Positions 25,673 through 34,097 of a stretch of 64,000 nt of DNA are shown one piece after another (position 1 is the stretch's first letter; every line of letters starts with the position of its first letter). Source of the DNA: Fredinandcohnia quinoae (GTDB lineage: Bacteria > Bacillota > Bacilli > Bacillales > Bacillaceae_L). A program made the position numbers and the translations under genes. The notes under the pieces are model-generated. The model ran no database searches and was not told where the DNA came from. It saw nothing but the letters and a program-made list of their open reading frames with translations. The stretch spans positions 52,823 to 116,822 of the forward strand of contig NZ_JAKTTI010000008.1 of the NCBI RefSeq assembly GCF_022427965.1, written 5' to 3'.

Positions 25673-25891
25673 ATGGCGAAAACATTAGAAATGCTATTCA
25701 CAAACGAAGATGGAAAGTCAGCAACAATCTCGATCGAAAGCCCAATCGAGCCGGTTGATCCAGTAGCAGTATCAGCCGCTATGGACACGATTCTAACTGC
25801 AAATGTATTCTCGACTACAGGTGGAGATCTCGTTGGAAAACGAAGCGCTCGTATTGTAGAACGTAATGTAGAAGAACTCACAGTCAACTAA
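25673..25891 (+). CDS. DUF2922 family protein
   Basis: A 72-residue protein of DUF2922 (M-A-K-T-L-E-M-L-F ... S-I-E-S-P), 34 bases after the DUF1659 gene with its own GGAGG. Cytoplasmic, function unknown. A G-U-rich stem-loop after it may reduce read-through into the YvrJ gene. Confidence 0.88.
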   Translation: MAKTLEMLFTNEDGKSATISIESPIEPVDPVAVSAAMDTILTANVFSTTGGDLVGKRSARIVERNVEELTVN

Positions 25892-25897
25892 CAAACG

Positions 25898-25930
25898 AAG
25901 GCCAGCTCTCTCATGAGGGTTGGTCTTTTA
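25898..25930 (+). terminator. Stem-loop between DUF2922 and YvrJ genes
   Basis: A 13-bp stem with three G-U pairs, a four-base loop and four Ts. Possibly a partial terminator inside the operon. Confidence 0.6.
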
Positions 25931-25961
25931 AAGTGATAACAATATGAAGGAGGTGTAGAGA

Positions 25962-26126
25962 ATGGAACAGTGGTTGGCTATCATTCAGGAGGTAGGATTT
26001 CCGATTGTAGTCACTTTTTACTTGCTTCATCGAATTGAGACGAAGCTAGATTGTGTGATTGATGCAATTCAAATGAAGCCCTTGAATAGGAATGAAGAAC
26101 CATACCAAACGAAAAAAACAGTATAA
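25962..26126 (+). CDS. YvrJ family small membrane protein
   Basis: A 54-residue protein with one membrane helix (W-L-A-I-I-Q-E-V-G-F-P-I-V-V-T-F-Y-L-L) followed by a charged segment containing R-I-E-T-K-L, the YvrJ family layout. AAGGAGG precedes the ATG. It is the third gene of the DUF1659-DUF2922-YvrJ group and ends in a strong terminator. The resemblance to small phage holin-type proteins is in size and topology only. Confidence 0.82.
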   Translation: MEQWLAIIQEVGFPIVVTFYLLHRIETKLDCVIDAIQMKPLNRNEEPYQTKKTV

Positions 26127-26134
26127 CCGTAATA

Positions 26135-26172
26135 AAAAACACATGGGTTCTAATAGAATACCATGTGTTTTT
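26135..26172. terminator. Bidirectional terminator after the YvrJ gene
   Basis: AAAAACACATGG pairs with CCATGTGTTTTT around a 14-base loop, with A and T tracts allowing function on both strands. Confidence 0.88.
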
Positions 26173-26292
26173 GTTGATTGAATATTTAAAATAATAGATA
26201 TATAATGCAAGTAAATGGTTTCGAGGAAGAGAGGAGCTGAACTCCATGATAGTAGCACTTTATCTCTGTGGTATCATAGTAAAGCTAAAGCC

Positions 26293-26682
26293 TTATCCTT
26301 TAGGTGCTACCAACTCCACCTTTATCCGATCTGGGTCCTCAAAATACACAGCATAGTGCCCCGTGCCACCCGCATATGGTGTTTGATCCTTATACAAAAT
26401 GGATATCCCTTTTTCCTGTAATTTAATAATCATATTATCAACCTGTTTCTTCGACTTCGCATGAAAAGCCAAATGATTCAACCCAACCCTGCATCGATGG
26501 TATTCGACATCCGCAAAGCGTTCCTCGACCTGCACGAACACAAGATAGGTTTCACCATATCTCCAGCTCACGCCTGAGTCCCACTTTTGAAAAGCGACAT
26601 ATCCCAATTCCCCTAAAAACCACTCCCAAAATACAATCGATTTCTTCAAATCCGAAACATATATTTCGATATGATGCAGCAT
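26293..26682 (-). CDS. VOC family protein
   Basis: A 129-residue glyoxalase/bleomycin-resistance-fold protein (M-L-H-H-I-E-I-Y-V-S-D ... N-H-L-A-F-H ... D-P-D-R-I-K-V-E-L-V). The frame opens at 26730, but AAGGGG and family length choose ATG 26682. It is the second VOC gene within 2 kb but only distantly similar to the first, so not a recent duplicate. Substrate unknown. Confidence 0.82.
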   Translation of the reverse strand: MLHHIEIYVSDLKKSIVFWEWFLGELGYVAFQKWDSGVSWRYGETYLVFVQVEERFADVEYHRCRVGLNHLAFHAKSKKQVDNMIIKLQEKGISILYKDQTPYAGGTGHYAVYFEDPDRIKVELVAPKG

Positions 26683-26770
26683 ATATACAACCCCTTGTAT
26701 AAAGATATTTACTATAGTATAGCCTACCATTTCCGAAAAAAGGAATGAATGGGAAATAACGAGGGAAGCT

Positions 26771-26830
26771 ATGAGCAGAAAAAATATGTCGAGGTGCTTT
26801 TATGGATATTCAAAAATACGAATTAACTGA
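26771..26830 (+). other. Possible 19-codon leader frame overlapping the GH18 start
   Basis: ATG 26771 follows GAGGGAAG and reads 19 codons to a TGA at 26828, overlapping the first ten codons of the GH18 gene in another frame. It could couple translation. Length makes it uncertain. Confidence 0.25.
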
Positions 26831-29800
26831 ACATAATGGTGACTACACATTGGTCATTTATATTGAACCTGAAACAATGGAATTTTCAACAGAACTAGGT
26901 GATATTCCAAAACAGAAAAATGAGCTGCAAACTCAAATATTTGAGCTCATGAAAGAGAAATTCCCACATGTCCCGATTCGTATGGCAAAGGTTGTTGTGG
27001 GGTCGCTACTCTTAACCACCTTGTATTTTGGAGCAACAGCTTCAATTGCATCTGCTCAAACCAATACAACCCAAGCTGTTACAAGTACCCAAGTCGATAT
27101 GTACACAGTTAAGGCGGGTGATACACTATATACAATCTCAAAACGGTTTAATGTATCTACTGTATCACTCAAAACTGTCAATCAATTAACATCCGACACT
27201 ATTTATATTGGTCAACAGCTTAAGCTTCCGTATTTTACATATACCGTCACAGCGGGTGACACACTTTATAGCATTGCCAAACGGTACAATACAACGGTCA
27301 CCCAAATTCGAAGCATTAATCAATTTTCGTCCGATATTTTAAAAATAGGACAAACGTTGAGGATTCCTCAAACTGGAGCTTTAACTGAAATCATAAAACC
27401 AACTGACACCCAGCCTGTACCAGCACCAGAACTATCCAACCAATCAATAAATGCAACCTATACCGTTCTTCCGGGTGACACTCTCTATTCGATTGCCCAG
27501 AAAAATGAAACAACTGTCGCTACTATTAAGTCATTGAACAATCTACAAACTGATAGTATTTTTATCGGTCAAATCCTAGCAATCTCTGGCCTCAATTTAG
27601 ACACGATTGCACCAAGTGCACCAACTTTTATCAATCCAGCATTGATCAATAATCAATCCGTGCTTGCCTATCCTGTAAAAGGAGAGGCTGAACCTGGTTC
27701 AGCAATCCAAATCACTTTCTCAGATGGGATTCATGCACCGATGACAAAGAATGTTACTGTCGATACAAATGGTGGATTCAATACAAACGTAGACCTTTCG
27801 AAGCTCAATGACGGCAAGATTACGATTACTGCGACTGCCACTGATGCCGCAAAAAATATCAGTAAATTGACAAGTACAACAGTGGTAAAAGATACACAAA
27901 CAGCAGAACCTGTTCTTAATAATAACCAAATGATTACAAATCAAAATGCAAATAACTATACGTTCTTTGGTCTTGCTGACCCAGGAAGCACAATCAAACT
28001 CACGATATCAGATGGTGTTAATCCTGAAATAACGACAGAGGCAATAACGAATGAAGCTGGTGAATTCCGTACAAATATGGATATTCGAACGCTTAACGAT
28101 GGGCAACTCACAATTACCGCACAAGCTACTGATCAGGTTGGTAATAGAAGTACTGCTACCAAAGCATTAATTCAAAAGGAAACAATGCTAGCACCGCCCG
28201 TCATTCGTAATCCTGAAATGATTAATAGCCAAACAGCGACAACGTATAGTATTTCAGGAAAAGCACAACCGGGGACAGCTGTTGATATCACAGTTTCGGA
28301 TGGAATTAATCCCGATGTGATTGCTTCGACGATAACGAATGAGAATGGTGAATTCCATGCAAGTGTGGATGTAAGCACCCTTTTAGACACAAGCTTAACA
28401 ATTTCTGCATTCCAGACGAGTAATGCGGGAATTACAAGTAATAGTAGCTATACAACAATTGAAAAGGATACAACAAGCCCAACCGTACCGATCATGCATA
28501 ACAATAATGTTATATATAGTAAAAATCAATTAGCTTATAACCTAGTCGGTACCGCAGAAAAAAACGCTGAGCTTCGTATCCGTATTTTTAATACGAGCGG
28601 GCAATCAAAGGTTATCACCGGTGTTGTCGATGATAATGGTGTTTTCAATCTTCCGGTCGACCTTTCCATGTTCAATGAAGGTGATGTGACCTTCGAGCTG
28701 ACACAAGTTGATCAGGCTGGAAACATCAGTCAAGTGACAACTAAAACACTAATAAAAGATACGGTTGGCCCAACGATGTTTAATCTTGATCAACTAACAA
28801 GTATTTATAACGGTAATGTGAATAATTATCAAATCAGGGGTAAGGCAGAACCTCATACAACAATTGATATTGTGATATCAGATGGGACAAATATGATTAA
28901 AGAATCGGTGGAAGCCGATGAAGAAGGTTGGTTTGAGCTTCAATCAGACTTGAGTGGATTAAAAGATGGTACAATCACTTACTCTTTTACTGGAACTGAC
29001 AGTGCAGGGAATACGAGCAAACTTGCACCTACAGCGACCATAAAAGATACCACAGCACCTGCTGAGGCAGTCATAACCTTACCGCCATTTGTGAATCTGC
29101 TTAATCAAAATAATTACGTGGTGAATGGGGCAAGCGTTGAAGAAGGAGCTGCTGTAATAATGGTCGTGAGCGACGGTATAACAAAGGTTACAAAAATGAC
29201 AAGGGTAGTCAATGGTACCTTTACGACGACCTTAGATCTATCTGGTTTGGTGGATGGCCCATTAACCTTTGAAGTCACTCAAACAGATCGAGCAGGAAAT
29301 ACGAGTATTGTCCAAGCATCAACCATTGAAAAAGATACCATCGTTGAAAATACAATCGCTTCTAAAAATGGTTTTCGATATGAGAACCTTCAATATATTT
29401 ATACGGTGATGGGAACAGCTGAGGAAAATGCAAAAATCGAGGTCGAACTTTTGAATAAGGATGGTTCTACAATTGTAACTAGACTCGCAAATGTGGATGA
29501 AAGTGGCTTTTATTCGATTGATATATATGTGGATAACATCGACAATGTTAGTTCTGCAACTGTAACACAAACAGACCGAGCAGGAAATCAAAGTGAGCTT
29601 ACATCTGTTCAACTAAATCAATACTCCATTGCAAAAGGGGATACCCTGTACTCGATTGCAAAACGCTACAATACCACTGCTGACGCACTGATGTCGATGA
29701 ATCATTTATCAAATGATTTGATCCAACCAGGGCAGGTCTTGCGCATGCCAATTACTGCAAGTGAGGTCATTAATCTCGGTTATATGTATTTCGGTAACAC

Positions 29801-31115
29801 AAAGGAATATATAAACACAGTCAGTTCGACTGGTCATACAGTGAATATCGTGTCACCAACATATTTTGATATTAATCCTGATGGAACTTTGAAGCTAACT
29901 TATCAGGTTGATCAGAATTTTATCAATACGATGCATCACCAAGGCATTCGTGTTGTGCCGTTCTTAAGCAATCATTGGGATCGTGATATCGGGCGAGCCC
30001 TTTTACAAAATAAAGAGCTTGCTGCTAGACAAATTGCAGATGCTGTGGCGCGTTATGACCTTGATGGGGTCAATGTTGATATCGAAAATGTTACTGATGC
30101 AGATCGGTCTAATTATACTGAATTTGTCCGATTATTACGTTCACTTATTCCAGCTACAAAAGAGGTTTCAGCTGCAGTTGCTGCAAATCCAAATGGATGG
30201 GATACAGGGTGGCATGGTTCCTATGACTACACAAATCTCGCAAAGTACGCTGATTATTTAATGATCATGACCTATGATGAAAGCTATACAGGTGGTCCAG
30301 CAGGTCCTGTTGCAAGTGCCTCTTGGGTTGAAAAATCAATTCAATACGCAATTAACCAAAATGTGCCGCGCGACAAAATTGTTATCGGTATCGCCCAATA
30401 TGGGCGGTATTGGATTTCTGGTCAAAGCTATGGCGGATTTGGAATTTCAAATATACAGGTGGAGAGTATGATTGACAAATACAATGGTGTCGTTGAATTT
30501 GACCCAATTAGCAAATCACCGAAGGCAACCATTACCATTAAGGCTGGAGACCCAGTAACTGTTGTATCGGGTACAACCCTTGGCCCTGGAACATACACCA
30601 TCTGGTATGAGAACGAAGAATCGATTCGCCATAAACTAGAACTTGTCAGTAAGTATAATATTCGAGGTGTCGGAAACTGGAGTCTTGGCCAAGAAACAAG
30701 CAATGTCTGGAACAGCTACGCCACCACCCTTCCAACACAAGTATCAGTATCATCAAAAACAGTTTCAGGCACTAATGTAAATACTGTGGATAGTGTGGAT
30801 AACCTAAACAATACTGCTACACAACAATTCAAGACATATACCGTTGTTTCAGGTGATTCCTTATGGGCAATCGCCACCCGAAATAATACAACTGTGAATG
30901 CAATTAAGGAAGTTAACGGCTTAATATCTGATAGTGTAAACATTGGTCAAGTATTAAAAATTCCAGTAACCGTTAAAACTTACACAGTCGTTGCTGGTGA
31001 TACACTATACGGAATTGCAACACGCAATCACACAACCGTCTCAACGATAAAAACTGCTAATAACCTAACAACAGATGTATTAACGATTGGTCAACTATTA
31101 AAAATCCCACTCTAG
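26802..31115 (+). CDS. Giant secreted LysM / Ig-like / GH18 cell-wall hydrolase
   Basis: A 1437-residue protein. Residues 1-60 are a charged cytosolic-type stretch, unusual before the signal/anchor helix (about 61-86, ending A-S-A-Q). Then LysM 1-3 (101-143, 147-188, 220-262), seven Ig-like repeats of about 95 residues (268-940), LysM 4 (about 940-985) and a GH18 barrel (about 990-1310). The catalytic motif is D1088-G-V-N-V-D-I-E1095. LysM 5 and 6 follow (about 1346-1437). LysM-GH18 enzymes such as SleL cut peptidoglycan or spore cortex as N-acetylglucosaminidases, but they are about a third of this size. A role on the vegetative or spore envelope is inferred. Confidence 0.88.
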   Translation: MDIQKYELTEHNGDYTLVIYIEPETMEFSTELGDIPKQKNELQTQIFELMKEKFPHVPIRMAKVVVGSLLLTTLYFGATASIASAQTNTTQAVTSTQVDMYTVKAGDTLYTISKRFNVSTVSLKTVNQLTSDTIYIGQQLKLPYFTYTVTAGDTLYSIAKRYNTTVTQIRSINQFSSDILKIGQTLRIPQTGALTEIIKPTDTQPVPAPELSNQSINATYTVLPGDTLYSIAQKNETTVATIKSLNNLQTDSIFIGQILAISGLNLDTIAPSAPTFINPALINNQSVLAYPVKGEAEPGSAIQITFSDGIHAPMTKNVTVDTNGGFNTNVDLSKLNDGKITITATATDAAKNISKLTSTTVVKDTQTAEPVLNNNQMITNQNANNYTFFGLADPGSTIKLTISDGVNPEITTEAITNEAGEFRTNMDIRTLNDGQLTITAQATDQVGNRSTATKALIQKETMLAPPVIRNPEMINSQTATTYSISGKAQPGTAVDITVSDGINPDVIASTITNENGEFHASVDVSTLLDTSLTISAFQTSNAGITSNSSYTTIEKDTTSPTVPIMHNNNVIYSKNQLAYNLVGTAEKNAELRIRIFNTSGQSKVITGVVDDNGVFNLPVDLSMFNEGDVTFELTQVDQAGNISQVTTKTLIKDTVGPTMFNLDQLTSIYNGNVNNYQIRGKAEPHTTIDIVISDGTNMIKESVEADEEGWFELQSDLSGLKDGTITYSFTGTDSAGNTSKLAPTATIKDTTAPAEAVITLPPFVNLLNQNNYVVNGASVEEGAAVIMVVSDGITKVTKMTRVVNGTFTTTLDLSGLVDGPLTFEVTQTDRAGNTSIVQASTIEKDTIVENTIASKNGFRYENLQYIYTVMGTAEENAKIEVELLNKDGSTIVTRLANVDESGFYSIDIYVDNIDNVSSATVTQTDRAGNQSELTSVQLNQYSIAKGDTLYSIAKRYNTTADALMSMNHLSNDLIQPGQVLRMPITASEVINLGYMYFGNTKEYINTVSSTGHTVNIVSPTYFDINPDGTLKLTYQVDQNFINTMHHQGIRVVPFLSNHWDRDIGRALLQNKELAARQIADAVARYDLDGVNVDIENVTDADRSNYTEFVRLLRSLIPATKEVSAAVAANPNGWDTGWHGSYDYTNLAKYADYLMIMTYDESYTGGPAGPVASASWVEKSIQYAINQNVPRDKIVIGIAQYGRYWISGQSYGGFGISNIQVESMIDKYNGVVEFDPISKSPKATITIKAGDPVTVVSGTTLGPGTYTIWYENEESIRHKLELVSKYNIRGVGNWSLGQETSNVWNSYATTLPTQVSVSSKTVSGTNVNTVDSVDNLNNTATQQFKTYTVVSGDSLWAIATRNNTTVNAIKEVNGLISDSVNIGQVLKIPVTVKTYTVVAGDTLYGIATRNHTTVSTIKTANNLTTDVLTIGQLLKIPL
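27615..29620 (+). repeat. Seven Ig-like repeats coded in tandem
   Basis: Each of about 95 codons carries the core G-x-A-E/Q-P-G-x-x-I-x-I/T-x-x-S-D-G, then G-x-F-x-x-x-V-D-L-S and a K-D-T-x-x-P boundary. Sequence divergence is high, so the repeats are old and not prone to recombination. Confidence 0.8.
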
Positions 31116-31123
31116 CGTAACCA

Positions 31124-31153
31124 ATCCACAATGGTATCATTACCATTGTGGAT
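31124..31153 (+). terminator. Strong hairpin after the GH18 gene
   Basis: ATCCACAATGGTA pairs perfectly with TACCATTGTGGAT around TCAT. There is no T run, so termination is uncertain. Confidence 0.5.
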
Positions 31154-31315
31154 ATTGTGGATTAGATAGGTGAGTTTGCAAAGTTAGCTATTAAACCACT
31201 ATTTTAATAATCCTAGTAGTTTTACAAAAAGTGCAGAAAATTTTTAAAAAATAGAGGATTTTTTCATAATCTAGTAGAATTTGTATTAAGAGTTAAAAAT
31301 AAGGAGGGATAGTTA

Positions 31316-31720
31316 ATGAAAAAGTACGTAACAGCTTTATGTAGTAGCTTCTTAGTAATTTTAATGTTGGTTGCTCCTGGTAATACAGCTCTAGCACATG
31401 AAGGCAGTGGTGATGGGGATGATTGTGGGTGTGGAGTAACGTATGTTAAGGGAGCCGAGAAAAATAAGATTGTGGCAAATATCCTGAAAAGCAAGGAATT
31501 CAAAGAACAGAAAAAGATCCTTAAATCAGAAGGCTATAATTGGCTTGGCGCTAACAAAATTGTCGTTGTGAAAAAGCCTGTATATGATGAAACTGGAAAG
31601 TTACTAGTTTCATATACAATAGCCGCTGTACCTTTCGAAAATAAAGACGGATCAATACTAGTAGCAGGGTTTACCGATGGAATATTCATGGGAGTTCAAC
31701 CTGGCCCAATTCCATTTTAA
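31316..31720 (+). CDS. Secreted small protein with CGCG motif
   Basis: A 134-residue protein with a clear signal peptide (cleavage probably after A-L-A, residue about 26). The mature N terminus begins H-E-G-S-G-D-G-D-D-C-G-C-G, and the rest looks like one compact alpha/beta domain ending in P-G-P-I-P-F. AAGGAGGG precedes the ATG. Two closely spaced cysteines and a His/Asp cluster suggest metal binding or a disulphide. Family not recognised; a secreted peptide or toxin-like role cannot be excluded. Confidence 0.7.
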   Translation: MKKYVTALCSSFLVILMLVAPGNTALAHEGSGDGDDCGCGVTYVKGAEKNKIVANILKSKEFKEQKKILKSEGYNWLGANKIVVVKKPVYDETGKLLVSYTIAAVPFENKDGSILVAGFTDGIFMGVQPGPIPF

Positions 31721-31741
31721 TTTCAATTATATGATATCAAC

Positions 31742-31770
31742 ACCCCTATGATTAAATGGTAGGGGTCTTT
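31742..31770 (+). terminator. Intrinsic terminator
   Basis: ACCCCTA pairs with TAGGGGT around an 11-base loop, followed by CTTTCT. Confidence 0.7.
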
Positions 31771-31819
31771 CTATTTGTAATCGACATTTGTCGTCACCAA
31801 AATGTAACAGATATTATGC

Positions 31820-31847
31820 TTGCCTTTTTTAAAAAAGAGTGTAAAAT
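31820..31847 (+). promoter_or_regulatory. Promoter of the 46-residue gene
   Basis: TTGCCT (31820-31825), 16 bases, TAAAAT (31842-31847). About 40 bases upstream of the ATG. Confidence 0.45.
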
Positions 31848-31887
31848 TGGTTACAAAATGGAAAATAAATATTGGTAGGTAAATCAT

Positions 31888-32028
31888 ATGAATTTTCAAA
31901 TAGAAAGTGATCAATTTTTAAAGATTATGCTAGATATTCAAAAAAAGGTAGAAGCTGCAACAACAATTACGACTGAAGATGTCATGCAAGATTTAATTCT
32001 AAAATTAAGAGAATGTCAAATTGGATAA
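31888..32028 (+). CDS. 46-residue small protein
   Basis: Encodes a 46-residue acidic helical protein (M-N-F-Q-I-E-S-D-Q-F-L-K-I-M-L-D ... D-L-I-L-K-L-R-E-C-Q). The ribosome site is weak (AGGT), but a promoter lies upstream and a strong terminator begins 15 bases after the stop. Soluble; helical hairpin likely. Family not recognised. Confidence 0.6.
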   Translation: MNFQIESDQFLKIMLDIQKKVEAATTITTEDVMQDLILKLRECQIG

Positions 32029-32042
32029 TTGAATAGATTAAT

Positions 32043-32073
32043 AAAAACAGAGATGATGTCTCTGTTTTTTTTT
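32043..32073 (+). terminator. Intrinsic terminator
   Basis: AAAACAGAGA pairs with TCTCTGTTTT around TGATG, followed by five more Ts. Confidence 0.93.
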
Positions 32074-32113
32074 ATGCCATTTTTATAAAATTTATATTTT
32101 TCAAAAAAATATA

Positions 32114-32142
32114 TTGAAAGCGCTATCCAAAGAAGTTATAAT
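32114..32142 (+). promoter_or_regulatory. Sigma-A promoter of the peptide-ABC operon
   Basis: TTGAAA (32114-32119), 17 bases, perfect TATAAT (32137-32142). It gives a leader of about 300 bases before the solute-binding-protein gene. Confidence 0.8.
32115..32128 (+). promoter_or_regulatory. CcpA cre site overlapping the -35 box
   Basis: TGAAAGCGCTATCC matches the cre consensus TGWAANCGNTNWCA at 13 of 14 positions. Its position over the -35 box implies repression when preferred sugars are present. Confidence 0.75.
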
Positions 32143-32152
32143 AACTTTAATT

Positions 32153-32169
32153 TTAGAATAGTGTTCTAA
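32153..32169 (+). promoter_or_regulatory. Inverted repeat at the transcription start
   Basis: TTAGAA-TAGTG-TTCTAA begins about 11 bases after the -10 box, a normal operator position. The ROK repressor at 40090 is a candidate binder, by inference. Confidence 0.45.
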
Positions 32170-32448
32170 TGAAGTACTTATATTTTTGCAGTTGAATATT
32201 TTTTTAGTCAATTAATTTCACCATTGGAGCAATTAATATCAAAATCACATGTTTAATTGTCTAATTTCATTCAAAATTTGATAATTAATAACACCACGAA
32301 TGAAATAGCTAAGCGGATTTAAAATTACTCTTCTACCAAAATGATAATTGAAGGAAGGTAATTCTAATCATAATCATTCAGGAATGTAGCAATGAAATCT
32401 GTACCATCAAGACCAAAATGCCTGAAAAAATTAAAAGGGGGAAATCAG

Positions 32449-34017
32449 TTGAGAAAGGTGCATTTTTGGAAAACATTGTTGTTGGTTGTAGTTTCAGCGG
32501 TTTTGTTTGTTGGATGTTCAAGCAATGAAAGTGGTGGAAAAAAAGAAAACAATGGGAATAAAGCAGAGAATGAAATGGTGATTGCAGTTAATGAAAATTT
32601 CATTTCAATGGACCCGCACAATACTGGTGATACAAATTCAAACTCAGTCCAGTCTGCGATGCTTGAAGGCCTTTTAGGTTCAGATGAAGAGGGAAAGATT
32701 GTTAACCAATTAGCGGAAGATTATAGCGTAAGTGATGATGCATTATCATACACATTTAAGTTGCGCCAAGATGTAAAGTTTCATGATGGGGAGCTGTTTA
32801 ATGCAAATGCAGTTAAGGCTAATTTTGAAAGAATTATGAATGATGATAGCCTACGCTTGAATAGTCGTGGTTTTAACCTTATTTCAAATATTGAGATTAT
32901 CAATGATTATGAAATGAAGATAACCCTTAAAGAGCCATATAGTGGGATGCTAACAAGATTTGTATCAGCAAAAATCCTTAGTCCAAAGCTTATCGAAGCT
33001 GGTAGTGATGAAATTGGGAAAAATCCTGTAGGCACAGGTCCATTTGAATTTGTTGAATGGGTTCAAGGAGACCATTTGACGGTGGAACGCTTTGATGATT
33101 ACTGGAGTAAGAAAGATAGAGTGGAGAAAATTACCTATAAACCAGTTCCGGAAAATGGATCACGTGTCGCCATGTTAAAAACGGGTGAAGCACATGTAAT
33201 CTATCCGTTACCGAATCAAAACATAAAGGAGCTAGAGGGAAATAATGATGTTGAAGTACAGAAAATTCCTTCTACAATTGCTCGTTATGTTTCGATTAAT
33301 ACGATGAAGGAACCTTTTAATGATCCACGTGTTCGACAAGCAATGAACTATGCGGTCAGTAAAGACGCTTTTATTAGTGTGGTAAATGCCGGGTATGGAT
33401 TACCATTAGACTCCATAATTCCAAGTAAAACACTTCATTATTCGAAACAAGACGTGTATGAACAAAATATCGAAAAGGCAAAAGAGTTATTAAAAGAAGC
33501 GGGATTTGAAAATGGTTTCCAAGCAGAAATCTGGGGTAATACAAACTCCGACACAATGAAAGGAATGCAATTTGTCCAGCAACAATTGAAGGATATCGGG
33601 ATAGAAGTTGAGATTAAGTCGATGGAAGAAGGAACTTTGTCAGATGAGATTTATGGACCTCAAACACCAGAAGAAGCAAAGGTGCAAATGTGGTATGTAA
33701 GCTGGTCAGCTTATCCTTCAGATACAACAAATGCGACAAAACCATTATTCTATAGCGGTTCATTTCCACCTAATGGGGCAAATACTGCATATTACAAAAA
33801 TGACCAAGTAGATGGATGGATTGAGGAAGTTAATAAAACAGTAGATGCAAGTAAGCAGGCATCTATCTATAGTGATATTCAATCAACAATCTATAAGGAT
33901 GCTCCATGGATTTTTCTTGGTGTAGATGAAATATTAGCAGGTCAAAGATCCAATGTTGAAGGCGTATTTATATCACCTGATGGTGGAATTAAAGTCACAG
34001 ACGCGAACCTGAAATAA
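32449..34017 (+). CDS. Dpp/Opp-type ABC solute-binding lipoprotein (SBP_bac_5)
   Basis: A 522-residue cluster-C binding protein with lipobox L-F-V-G-C23, so anchored outside the membrane. The SBP_bac_5 pattern is visible (S-M-D-P-H-N, L-R-Q-D-V-K-F-H-D-G, R-Q-A-M-N-Y-A). Such proteins deliver peptides, glutathione, nickel or some oligosaccharides. The frame opens at 32392, but AAAGGGGG before TTG 32449 and the signal peptide set this start. First gene of a complete ABC operon with a cre-regulated promoter. The ligand is not predictable from sequence; the neighbours suggest glycopeptides or amino-acid/sugar conjugates. Confidence 0.9.
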   Translation: MRKVHFWKTLLLVVVSAVLFVGCSSNESGGKKENNGNKAENEMVIAVNENFISMDPHNTGDTNSNSVQSAMLEGLLGSDEEGKIVNQLAEDYSVSDDALSYTFKLRQDVKFHDGELFNANAVKANFERIMNDDSLRLNSRGFNLISNIEIINDYEMKITLKEPYSGMLTRFVSAKILSPKLIEAGSDEIGKNPVGTGPFEFVEWVQGDHLTVERFDDYWSKKDRVEKITYKPVPENGSRVAMLKTGEAHVIYPLPNQNIKELEGNNDVEVQKIPSTIARYVSINTMKEPFNDPRVRQAMNYAVSKDAFISVVNAGYGLPLDSIIPSKTLHYSKQDVYEQNIEKAKELLKEAGFENGFQAEIWGNTNSDTMKGMQFVQQQLKDIGIEVEIKSMEEGTLSDEIYGPQTPEEAKVQMWYVSWSAYPSDTTNATKPLFYSGSFPPNGANTAYYKNDQVDGWIEEVNKTVDASKQASIYSDIQSTIYKDAPWIFLGVDEILAGQRSNVEGVFISPDGGIKVTDANLK

Positions 34018-34097
34018 AAGGTTTACTTCATATAAAAGAGGCGGAGGGACGGCACTTCCTGATGCTTCTTTCCTTCTTAAGAAAGGGGTTATAAAAT

